Below, piece by piece: positions 35,320-42,529 of a stretch of 64,000 nt of DNA. The notes below the pieces were generated by a model. That model saw only the letters and a program-made list of their open reading frames with translations, was not told where the DNA came from and searched no databases. The stretch lies in the NCBI RefSeq assembly GCF_000718785.1, contig NZ_JOCA01000016.1:103401-167400 (forward strand), written 5' to 3'. The first letter of the stretch is position 1. Each line of letters opens with the position of its first letter. This stretch comes from Streptomyces sp. NRRL WC-3626 (lineage in GTDB: Bacteria; Actinomycetota; Actinomycetes; Streptomycetales; Streptomycetaceae). The translations under genes were made by a program, and so were the position numbers.

Positions 35320-36300
35320 ATGCAGCCACGGAACATGTCCATGAGCGGAGTCGTCGACCTCGCCGCGGTGAAGGCGGCCCAAGAGGCCAAGGCGAAGGCG
35401 GAGCAGGCGCGCGCGGAAACCGCCCGGCAGGGCGGCGGGGGCGCCATCTCCCCGGCCGATCTCGTCATCGACGTCGACGAGGCGGGCTTCGAGCGCGATG
35501 TCCTGCAGCGGTCCACCGAGGTCCCGGTCGTCATCGACTTCTGGGCCGAGTGGTGCGAGCCCTGCAAGCAGCTGAGCCCCCTGCTTGAGCGGCTCACCGT
35601 CGAGTACAACGGGCGCATCCTGCTCGCCAAGATCGACGTCGACGCCAACCAGATGCTGATGCAGCAGTTCGGGATCCAGGGGATCCCGGCGGTCTTCGCG
35701 GTGGTGGCCGGGCAGGCCCTGCCGCTCTTCCAGGGCGCCGCGGGCGAGGCACAGATCCGCCAGACCCTGGACCAGCTGGTGCAGGTCGGCGAGCAGCGCT
35801 TCGGCCTGACCGGCCTCGCCGTCGACCCCGACGCCGTACCGGGCGGCAGCGTCCCCGCGGAGGTTTCGGACGAGCCCGCCGGTCCGTACGACGCCCTGCT
35901 GGAGGCCGCCGTACAGGCGCTGGACAGCGGTGATCTCCCCGGGGCCGTCCAGGCGTACAAGAACGTGCTCGCCGACGATCCCGGCAACCCGGAGGCCGCG
36001 CTGGGACTCGCCCAGGCCGAACTGCTGCAACGGGTGCAGGGGCTGGACCCGGCGAAGGTGCGGAAGGACGCCGCCGAGAAGCCGAAGGATTCCGGCGCGC
36101 AGATCGCCGCCGCCGACCTCGATCTGGTGGGCGGTCATGTGGAGGACGCCTTCGGCCGGCTCATCGAGACGGTGGCGCGCACCGCGGGCGACGACCGTGA
36201 CGCCGTACGCGTACGGCTGCTGGAGCTGTTCGAGGTGGTCGGCGCCGATGATCCGCGGGTGATCGCCGCCCGCCGGGCGCTGGCACGGGCCCTGTTCTGA
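35320..36300 (+). CDS. Thioredoxin-domain/TPR protein, YbbN (CnoX)-like co-chaperone
   Basis: A 326-residue protein beginning MQPRNMSMSGVVDLAAVKAA. An Ala/Lys/Gln-rich helix comes first. The thioredoxin fold (about 50-160) has the active site FWAEWCEPCKQL, then GIQGIPAVFAVVAGQ. A C-terminal TPR-like region runs from ALDSGDLPGAVQAYKNVLAD to the end. This is the YbbN/CnoX plan, where the protein shields unfolded proteins and hands them to chaperones. CEPC retains both cysteines, so redox activity is possible. ATG 35320 has GGGGGAGG upstream. Confidence 0.88.
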   Translation: MQPRNMSMSGVVDLAAVKAAQEAKAKAEQARAETARQGGGGAISPADLVIDVDEAGFERDVLQRSTEVPVVIDFWAEWCEPCKQLSPLLERLTVEYNGRILLAKIDVDANQMLMQQFGIQGIPAVFAVVAGQALPLFQGAAGEAQIRQTLDQLVQVGEQRFGLTGLAVDPDAVPGGSVPAEVSDEPAGPYDALLEAAVQALDSGDLPGAVQAYKNVLADDPGNPEAALGLAQAELLQRVQGLDPAKVRKDAAEKPKDSGAQIAAADLDLVGGHVEDAFGRLIETVARTAGDDRDAVRVRLLELFEVVGADDPRVIAARRALARALF

Positions 36301-36391
36301 ACCACCCCCGTTTCGTTGCCCGATTCCGGCTGTTTTGCCGGGCGTTCGGGACGGCGGGGTTCGAGTGTCCGAATGGCTCATCGATGCCGTT

Positions 36392-36429
36392 GCGGCCGCG
36401 CTTTGCCAAAACTTGGTAATCGCGGCCGC
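36392..36429. repeat. Nested palindrome with two NotI-like arms
   Basis: GCGGCCGCG (36392-36400) and CGCGGCCGC (36421-36429) form the outer 9-bp arms. Inside, TTGCCAA-AAC-TTGGTAA (36403-36419) is a second dyad with one mismatch. The AT-rich core within GC arms looks like a protein-binding site or a cruciform/RNA hairpin. Confidence 0.55.
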
Positions 36430-36431
36430 TG

Positions 36432-36574
36432 TTACTGCGAGTAAGTCGCGGGCGGTGTTCTGTCGGTTTCTGTCCCTCGATCCATGGTTTTGCACCCCCC
36501 TTTCGGTGCACCCAGCGTCGCCGAGCGGGACCGGCGGGTCGTTGCGGGGTTACCCGGCCGTTACTAGCGAGTAA
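36432..36574. promoter_or_regulatory. Paired TTACT…AGTAA operator-like sites upstream of the DUF6230 gene
   Basis: TTACTGCGAGTAA (36432-36444) and TTACTAGCGAGTAA (36561-36574) are the same inverted repeat with 3- and 4-base centres, about 129 bases apart. Two copies of an AT-containing dyad in a long leader suggest cooperative binding of one regulator. The icmA palindrome at 30209 also carries TTACT…AGTAA ends. Confidence 0.5.
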
Positions 36575-36956
36575 TGAACCCCCTTGTGTCGACGGCGAGA
36601 ATGCACCACGATCGGCGACGCTCGGTCCATTACCCGTACCCCGACAGCCGGTCGGGTCGCGGGAACTCCTGGGTCCCCACCGAGCAGAGCCGGCGGCAAT
36701 GACGCCGGCTCTTGGACAGGGGGGTCTTCGTCCACCCGGCGAAGCCTGTCCAGCAGGGTTGTGCGTGATGCGTGTCAGGCGCGACCAGTGGTTGTCGCTC
36801 GGGGGTGATCGCCGGTGATCGGGCGCGTTGTACGTGCCGCCGAGCTCAGGCGCTCTCCTTCCCGAGGACGTAGCACTTCTCCCATCCCTGCCCGGCCGAA
36901 CCGCCGTTGACGGCAATGAGCCGGGGCAGGAGATGTACGTCCGAGAAGGAGGAAAT

Positions 36957-37601
36957 ATGGAGTCCCAGGTGCGTGGCGGGACCAGATGGAAGCGGTTCGC
37001 TGTGGTCATGGTGCCCAGCGTGCTCGCTACGGCGGCGGTGGGTGTCGGCCTGGCGCAGGGCGCCCTCGCGGCGTCGTTCAGCGTCTCCGGCCAGCAGTTC
37101 AAGGTGACGGCCGATCACCTGCACGGTGAGGGTTTCGCCCAGTACGGCGGAATGGACACCGTCTACACGTCGACCGACGGTGACAAGAAGACAAAGGTCC
37201 CGGTCGCCATCTCGTCGTTCAAGGACGCGACGATCACCAAGATGTGCCAGTCGGTGGCGACGAAGATCCCGGTCCTCAACAAGACGATCTACCTTCGTCT
37301 TGAGGCGGGTAACAACGCCAAGAAGCCGGTCAAGGCCGAGAACCTCTACATCGACGTCTCCCAGCTTGACGCCGATGCCACGTTCAACCAGATCGACATC
37401 GGCGTTGCGGTCCAGGACCAGAACCGCGGTCCGGATGTGAAGCAGGACGGCACCTCGATGCCGGGCGGCTTCGCCCAGCAGGCGAAGTCGGCCGACCTCT
37501 ACGGCGTCGAGCAGACGGCGTGGGCGACCACGGCCGGCACGTTCACGCTGAACGGCCTGTCGATGCGTCTCGGTACGGACGCCAAGATGGAGTGCTACTA
37601 A
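36957..37601 (+). CDS. DUF6230 family exported protein
   Basis: A 214-residue protein with the near-ideal ribosome-binding site AAGGAGG four bases before ATG 36957. RWKRFAVVMVPSVLATAAVG… is a signal or anchor helix. The rest (ASFSVSGQQFKVTADHLHGEG, YIDVSQLDADATFNQIDIGV, FTLNGLSMRLGTDAKMECY) is a soluble beta-rich domain. Older Streptomyces annotations call this family 'cholesterol esterase', but no Ser-hydrolase motif is visible. It is followed by DUF6114 and a long secreted protein, probably one operon and one extracytoplasmic complex. High expression is suggested by the ribosome-binding site. Confidence 0.82.
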   Translation: MESQVRGGTRWKRFAVVMVPSVLATAAVGVGLAQGALAASFSVSGQQFKVTADHLHGEGFAQYGGMDTVYTSTDGDKKTKVPVAISSFKDATITKMCQSVATKIPVLNKTIYLRLEAGNNAKKPVKAENLYIDVSQLDADATFNQIDIGVAVQDQNRGPDVKQDGTSMPGGFAQQAKSADLYGVEQTAWATTAGTFTLNGLSMRLGTDAKMECY

Positions 37602-37787
37602 ACAGCCTCCGTCACCGGGGTGTTCCGGGGTAGTTGAGCTGCCTCGGGGGCGGGGAGGCCATCGCTTCTCCGCCCCACCGCCCGGCCGGTCCGCGTGCCG
37701 GGCCATCTCACAGACTCAGACTTCCGGCTTCTGCGCGCCTACGGCCGAGCCGGTACGTACTTTCACCGGACCCAGGGAGCTTTTTCC

Positions 37788-38363
37788 ATGAGTGCCGAGA
37801 CTCCGGTCCAGAGCACCGGGACCTTCACCCGGCTGCGACTGCGTTTCCGCGACTGGCGGGGCGCCCGGCCGTTCTGGGCCGGTCTGTTCACGCTGCTGGG
37901 CGGAATACCCATCGCGTACTTCCCGTACGCGACGCTCAAGCTGGGCCATATGTCGCTCGCGATGGCGACGACGGCCGGCGCCGGCTCGCTGATCATCGGC
38001 GTACTGCTGTTCACGCTGGGCCTGACGATGTGGTTCCAGTCGGCCACCCGGGTCTTCGCGGGTGTCGCGGCGATCCTGCTGGCCCTCGTGTCGCTGGTGA
38101 TCTCCAACATAGGCGGCTTCCTGATCGGCTTCCTGCTCGCGCTGATCGGTGGTGCCCTCGCCCTTTCCTGGGCGCCGGGCGAGCCGCCGGTCGAGGCCGA
38201 GGGGGAGCACCACGGTGACGACGCCCCCACGAGCGGGGCCGCGCCGGACGACGTGCCCCAGGACCCGGCGACGGGACCGCTGTTCCCGGCCGACCCCTTC
38301 GAGAAGGGTGAGGGCGGGGAAGCCGGCGGCGTCAGGGCCGCGGGAGGCCACCGTGTCGGCTGA
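37788..38363 (+). CDS. DUF6114 family membrane protein
   Basis: A 191-residue membrane protein with four hydrophobic segments: PFWAGLFTLLGGIPIAYFPY, MSLAMATTAGAGSLIIGVLL, ATRVFAGVAAILLALVSLVI and GGFLIGFLLALIGGALALSW. A hydrophilic C-terminal tail follows. WRGARPFWAG and LGLTMWFQSATRVFAG are typical of DUF6114. It follows the DUF6230 gene after 186 bp, and its stop lies inside the start of the next gene (11-base overlap), showing coupling. Function unknown. Confidence 0.82.
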   Translation: MSAETPVQSTGTFTRLRLRFRDWRGARPFWAGLFTLLGGIPIAYFPYATLKLGHMSLAMATTAGAGSLIIGVLLFTLGLTMWFQSATRVFAGVAAILLALVSLVISNIGGFLIGFLLALIGGALALSWAPGEPPVEAEGEHHGDDAPTSGAAPDDVPQDPATGPLFPADPFEKGEGGEAGGVRAAGGHRVG

Positions 38364-39666
38364 CCAGGTGCGCGGGCCGCGTCACGCGGCCCCCAAGAAG
38401 CCGCTGTTCACCAGGTTCCATGTGCCGAGCGGCAAGGTGATCGCGCTGGCGGCGATGCCCACCGCCGTTCTCATGGGCATGGGGTTCACGCCGACGCTGG
38501 CCGTCGCCGACGGCAACGACGGGGCGCCCACGGCGAACAGCCTCACCATCGACGAGTACCAGGCCTGTCTGGAAGTCCTCAAGGTCGACGAGAAGGACGC
38601 CGAGAAGGACGACGCGTCCGCGTCGCCCACGCCGTCCGCGTCGGAGAGCGAGAGCGCGTCCCCGGACGAGGAGCCCTCGGACGGGGCCACCGGCAAGGCC
38701 CCCGGGGCGGACAAGGGCACGGACGAGGACACGTCCTCTTCGTCGGATTCAGGTTCCGACGACAAGGACGACCAGGACGAGCCGGCGCCCGCCCCCTCCG
38801 CGACCGAGGGCGGTGACGACGCCGCCCAGGACGAGCCCGAGCCGGAGCCGTCGAAGACCGACCGCAACCTCCTGGACGACATCGGCGACAGCCTCAAGGA
38901 CATCCTCACCCCGAAGGACAAGGAAGCCGAGGCGAGCCCCACCCCGTCCGCTTCCGCGACCGGGGAAACGGCCGAGGACAAGGCCGAGGACCAGGCGAAG
39001 GCCGCCGCCGACGCCGCCGAGAAGGCCACCGAACCGGCCGCGAAGGACACGGCAGAGGACGCCGCCGACAAGGCCACCGACGCCGCCGAGGACGCCGAGG
39101 AGACGGCCGAGGAAGTCGAGGAGGAGGCGACCGAGGACCCCGAGGCCACCGCCTCCCCCAGCCCCTCCGAGTCCCCCGCGGTCGACCCCGAGGACTGCCC
39201 GGTCGCCACCGACGCCGAGGGCGGCGTCGACAACAAGATCCTGCTGCCCGACGACCCGTGGACCCTCAACGCCAGCTCGCTGACGCTGAAGGGCGCCTCG
39301 TACAAGGGCATCGTCGAGGTGCGGACGGCGAGCGGCGCCACCAAGCGGGTGCTGAAGTACGTCATCTCCAACGGCACCGACATCGGGGACCTGCACCAGA
39401 CGGTCCAGGACAAGCAGTCCGGGGCGACCCACCATGTGCAGGCGGCCAAGGGCTCGACGTCCACCATCACCGACGGCGACACCGTGATGTACACCGAGAG
39501 CATCTCCGGCAACCTGCTCGGACTGATCCCGATCACGTTCGACCCGGAGCACCCGCCGCCGCTCGACATCCCGCTGATCTACTTCACCAAGGTGACGGTG
39601 AAGCAGGCCGGCCAGTTCGGCGGCACCCTGCACGTGCCCGGGCTGCGGCAGTACATCACCACCTGA
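38353..39666 (+). CDS. Large exported acidic protein with Asp/Glu/Ala-rich stalk
   Basis: A 437-residue protein from GTG 38353, overlapping the DUF6114 stop. The N-terminus PKKPLFTRFHVPSGKVIALA…AVLMGMGFTPTLAVA is a signal or anchor segment. Next comes a roughly 230-residue low-complexity region of Ser/Pro/Asp/Glu/Ala (KDDASASPTPSASESESA, then AEDKAEDQAKAAADAAEKAT coiled-like repeats). A compact C-terminal domain (about 300-437, beginning DCPVATDAEGGVDNKI) ends GTLHVPGLRQYITT. This looks like a surface protein holding a globular head on a stalk. No family function known. The stop codon lies in a 9-bp tandem repeat. Confidence 0.8.
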   Translation: MSADQVRGPRHAAPKKPLFTRFHVPSGKVIALAAMPTAVLMGMGFTPTLAVADGNDGAPTANSLTIDEYQACLEVLKVDEKDAEKDDASASPTPSASESESASPDEEPSDGATGKAPGADKGTDEDTSSSSDSGSDDKDDQDEPAPAPSATEGGDDAAQDEPEPEPSKTDRNLLDDIGDSLKDILTPKDKEAEASPTPSASATGETAEDKAEDQAKAAADAAEKATEPAAKDTAEDAADKATDAAEDAEETAEEVEEEATEDPEATASPSPSESPAVDPEDCPVATDAEGGVDNKILLPDDPWTLNASSLTLKGASYKGIVEVRTASGATKRVLKYVISNGTDIGDLHQTVQDKQSGATHHVQAAKGSTSTITDGDTVMYTESISGNLLGLIPITFDPEHPPPLDIPLIYFTKVTVKQAGQFGGTLHVPGLRQYITT

Positions 39667-39704
39667 ACCACCTGAATCACCTGAACCACCGGATACACCT
39701 GAAC
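39660..39704 (+). repeat. Tandem 9-bp repeats spanning a stop codon
   Basis: Five tandem 9-bp units start at 39660, 39669, 39678, 39687 and 39696. Four read CACCTGAAC or CACCTGAAT and the fourth is degenerate (CACCGGATA). The TGA stop of the preceding gene is in the first unit, and every intact unit repeats TGA in the same frame. Confidence 0.8.
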
Positions 39705-39745
39705 CACCGCACACCCGTCAGGACCCTTCCGGGAGCCGCGGAAAC

Positions 39746-39786
39746 ACCGAGGGCGCCCCCTGTCAGTCGCAGGGGGCGCCCTCGGT
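39746..39786. terminator. Strong bidirectional terminator between the secreted-protein gene and pyk
   Basis: A perfect 17-base stem: 39746-39762 pairs with 39770-39786 around TCAGTCG. It lies between convergent stops at 39666 and 39807. Confidence 0.88.
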
Positions 39787-39806
39787 GCCGTACAGGCCCT
39801 TCACGG

Positions 39807-41234
39807 TCAGCCGGTCGCGCCGCCCAGGTGGTGGACGCGGACCATGTTGGTGGTGCCGGGGACGCCGGGGGGCGAACCGGCCGTGATGATCAGGGTGTCG
39901 CCCTCGCTGAAGCGGTTCAGCTTCAGCAGTTCCTGCTCCACCAGCTCGACCATCTCGTCGGTGCTGTTCACGAACGGCGCCACGTACGGCTCGACGCCCC
40001 AGCTGAGCGCCAGCTGGTTGCGGGTCGACTCGTCCGTGGTGAACGCCAGGATCGGCTGGACGGCGCGGTAACGCGACAGCCGGCGGGCCGTGTCGCCGGA
40101 CTGGGTGAACGCCACCAGGCCCTTGCCGCCGAGGAAGTCGGCGATCTCGCAGGCGGCGCGGGCCACCGAACCGCCCTGCGTACGCGGCTTCTTGCCCGGC
40201 ACCAGCGGCTGCAGGCCCTTGGAGAGCAGCTCCTGCTCGGCCGCCTGGACGATCTTCGACATCGTCCGCACGGTCTCGATCGGGTACGCGCCCACGCTCG
40301 ACTCGGCGGACAGCATGACCGCGTCGGCGCCGTCCAGGATCGCGTTGGCCACGTCGGAGGCCTCGGCGCGGGTCGGCCGGGAGTTGGTGATCATCGACTC
40401 CATCATCTGGGTCGCCACGATCACCGGCTTGGCGTTGCGCCGGCACAGCTCGATCAGGCGCTTCTGCACCATGGGGACCTTCTCGAGCGGATACTCGACG
40501 GCGAGGTCGCCACGCGCGACCATCACGCCGTCGAACGCCATCACGACGTCCTCCATGTTCTCCACCGCCTGCGGCTTCTCCACCTTGGCGATGACCGGGA
40601 CGCGGCGCCCCTCCTCGTCCATCACACGGTGCACGTCGGCGACGTCCTTGGCGTCCCGGACGAAGGACAGCGCGACCAGGTCGCAGCCCATCCGCAGGGC
40701 GAAGCGCAGGTCGTCGATGTCCTTCTCCGACAGCGCCGGCACGTTCACGGCCGTGCCGGGCAGGTTGATGCCCTTGTGGTCGGAGATGACACCGCCCTCG
40801 ATGACGATCGACTTCACCCGGGGGCCCTCGACGTCCAGCACCTTCAGCTCGACGTTGCCGTCGTTGATGAGGATCTGGTCGCCGCGGGAGACGTCGCCCG
40901 GCAGGCCCTTGTAGGTCGTTCCGCAGATCGTCTTGTCGCCCGGTACGTCCTCGGTGGTGATGGTGAACTCGTCACCGCGCACCAGCTCGACGGGACCCTC
41001 GGCGAAGGTCTCCAGGCGGATCTTCGGGCCCTGGAGGTCGGCGAGGACACCGATGGCCCTGCCCGTCTCCTTGGCGGCGGCACGGACCCGGTCGTACCGG
41101 CCCTGGTGCTCGGCGTGCGAGCCGTGGCTGAAGTTGAAGCGGGCCACGTTCATGCCGGCTTCGATCAGGGCGACAAGCTGCTCGTGGGAGTCGACCGCGG
41201 GGCCGAGAGTACAGACGATTTTCGAACGGCGCAT
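39807..41234 (-). CDS. pyk: Pyruvate kinase
   Basis: A 475-residue glycolytic enzyme making pyruvate and ATP from phosphoenolpyruvate and ADP. FNFSHGSHAEHQGRYDRVRA, the catalytic KVEKPQAVENME and MVARGDLAVEYPLE, and TQMMESMITNSRPTRAEASD are all intact; the regulatory C-terminal domain is complete. ATG 41234 is preceded by AGGAT. A perfect palindrome at 41262-41275 lies upstream. It is transcribed alone, next to the acetate genes ackA-pta, so pyruvate and acetyl-CoA/acetate genes are clustered. Confidence 0.95.
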   Translation of the reverse strand: MRRSKIVCTLGPAVDSHEQLVALIEAGMNVARFNFSHGSHAEHQGRYDRVRAAAKETGRAIGVLADLQGPKIRLETFAEGPVELVRGDEFTITTEDVPGDKTICGTTYKGLPGDVSRGDQILINDGNVELKVLDVEGPRVKSIVIEGGVISDHKGINLPGTAVNVPALSEKDIDDLRFALRMGCDLVALSFVRDAKDVADVHRVMDEEGRRVPVIAKVEKPQAVENMEDVVMAFDGVMVARGDLAVEYPLEKVPMVQKRLIELCRRNAKPVIVATQMMESMITNSRPTRAEASDVANAILDGADAVMLSAESSVGAYPIETVRTMSKIVQAAEQELLSKGLQPLVPGKKPRTQGGSVARAACEIADFLGGKGLVAFTQSGDTARRLSRYRAVQPILAFTTDESTRNQLALSWGVEPYVAPFVNSTDEMVELVEQELLKLNRFSEGDTLIITAGSPPGVPGTTNMVRVHHLGGATG

Positions 41235-41261
41235 GGGGCGATCCTATCGGTTTGTTTCGCT

Positions 41262-41275
41262 ACGGAATATTCCGT
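41262..41275 (-). promoter_or_regulatory. Perfect 14-bp palindrome upstream of pyk
   Basis: ACGGAATATTCCGT is self-complementary and lies 28-41 bases before the pyk ATG, in the 83-bp gap after ackA. Its position suggests an operator over the -35 region of the pyk promoter. AGGAT at 41242-41246 is best read as the ribosome-binding site. Confidence 0.55.
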
Positions 41276-41317
41276 CTGGCGGAAGGTACAAATGAGAAAG
41301 TCCCTGCTCAGTTGTTC

Positions 41318-42529
41318 TCAGTCGTTCCTTTCGACCAGTGCGTATGTCTGCTGGGCGATCTCCATTTCCTCGTCCGTCGGTACCACCGCCACCGCGACCC
41401 GCGCACCCTCGGGCGAGATCAGCCGCGCCCCGCCGCCGCGTACGGCGTTGAGCCCGTCGTCCACCGCCAGGCCCAGCCCCTCGAGGCCCGCCACGGCCGC
41501 CTCCCGCACCGGGGCGGCGTTCTCGCCGACCCCGGCGGTGAAGGTCACCGCGTCCACCCGTCCGAGAACGGCGTAATAGGCACCGATGTACTTCTTCAGA
41601 CGGTGAATGTAGATGTCGAACGCCAGCTTCGCCCGTTCGTCGCCCTCGTCGACCCGGCGCCGGATCTCCCGCATGTCGTTGTCACCGCACAGTCCGACCA
41701 GACCGCTCTTCTTGTTGAGGAGAGTGTCGATCTCGTCGGCGGACATTTTGCCAACACGCATCAAATGGAAGATGACGGCCGGGTCCATGTCTCCCGACCG
41801 CGTACCCATCACGAGCCCCTCCAAGGGCGTGAGACCCATGGAGGTGTCCACACAGCGCCCGCCCCGTACGGCGGAGGCGGACGCCCCGTTGCCCAGGTGC
41901 AGCACGATGACGTTCACCTCCTCCGGTGTCTTCCCCAGCAGCTTCGCGGTCTCCCGGGAGACGTACGCGTGCGAGGTGCCGTGGAAGCCGTAGCGGCGGA
42001 TGCGGTGCGCGTCGGCGGTCTCGACGTCGATCGCGTAGCGGGCGGCCGACTCCGGCATCGTGGTGTGGAAGGCGGTGTCGAAGACGGCGACCTGCGGCAG
42101 GTCCGGGCGCAGCGCCGTGGCGGTGCGGATGCCGGTGAGGTTGGCCGGGTTGTGCAGCGGGGCGACCGGGATCAGCCGCTCGATCTCGGCCAGCACCCGG
42201 TCGTCGATCACCGTCGGCTCGGTGAAGTGCTTCCCGCCGTGCACCACCCGGTGGCCGATCGCGGCCAGCTCGGGGGAGTCGAGCCCGAGACCGTCGGCGG
42301 CCAGCTCCTCGGCCATCGTCTTCAGGGCGGCGTCGTGGTCGGCGACCGGACCCGTACGTTCCCGGGTCCCGCCGCCCGCCGCGAGCGGGGTGTGCCGGAC
42401 CAGGGAGGTCCGCTCACCGATCCGCTCGACGAGTCCGGAGGCGAGCCGGCCGGCGTCGCGCATGTCCAGCAGCTGGTACTTCACCGACGAGGAGCCGGAG
42501 TTGAGGACGAGGACACGGGACGGGCTCAC
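41318..42529 (-). CDS. ackA: Acetate kinase
   Basis: A 403-residue enzyme of the acetate/acetyl-phosphate interconversion. SRVLVLNSGSSSVKYQLL, GHRVVHGGKHFTEP, PLHNPANLTGIRTA, VFDTAFHTTMPESAARYAID, YGFHGTSHAYVSRE and TAGVGENAAPVREAAV show every expected active-site element. GTG 42529 overlaps the pta stop (GTGA), so the two are co-translated. With Pta it yields ATP from acetyl-CoA, or activates acetate. Confidence 0.95.
   Translation of the reverse strand: MSPSRVLVLNSGSSSVKYQLLDMRDAGRLASGLVERIGERTSLVRHTPLAAGGGTRERTGPVADHDAALKTMAEELAADGLGLDSPELAAIGHRVVHGGKHFTEPTVIDDRVLAEIERLIPVAPLHNPANLTGIRTATALRPDLPQVAVFDTAFHTTMPESAARYAIDVETADAHRIRRYGFHGTSHAYVSRETAKLLGKTPEEVNVIVLHLGNGASASAVRGGRCVDTSMGLTPLEGLVMGTRSGDMDPAVIFHLMRVGKMSADEIDTLLNKKSGLVGLCGDNDMREIRRRVDEGDERAKLAFDIYIHRLKKYIGAYYAVLGRVDAVTFTAGVGENAAPVREAAVAGLEGLGLAVDDGLNAVRGGGARLISPEGARVAVAVVPTDEEMEIAQQTYALVERND

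Larger units (their letters stand above)
36301..36956. other. 656-bp non-coding gap with several palindromes
   Basis: No convincing ORF on either strand. Visible elements are a nested palindrome at 36392-36429, TTACT-GCG-AGTAA at 36432-36444, TGCACC/GGTGCA at 36491-36510, TTACT-AGCG-AGTAA at 36561-36574 and a 10-base-pair stem AGAGCCGGCG/CGCCGGCTCT at 36686-36712. A TTGACGGCAATGA stretch lies near 36907. The long 5' region of the DUF6230 gene may be a structured leader or contain a small RNA; no known riboswitch consensus was recognised. Confidence 0.5.

Noticed and set aside
36335..36574. A 79-codon frame in the 656-bp gap
   Set aside because: It covers both TTACT dyads and the nested palindrome, its codon third positions are not G/C-biased, and there is no ribosome-binding site.
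36600..36760. A possible cyclic-di-AMP (ydaO-type) riboswitch before the DUF6230 gene
   Set aside because: A few matching fragments (GGGAAC, CCCCACC) occur, but the conserved order of the ydaO consensus could not be traced.
36957..37601. Cholesterol esterase annotation for the DUF6230 protein
   Set aside because: No GxSxG or other hydrolase motif is visible.
41241..41246. TAGGAT as a -10 box for a leaderless pyk mRNA
   Set aside because: AGGAT is well placed as a ribosome-binding site, and no -35 fits at the right distance.
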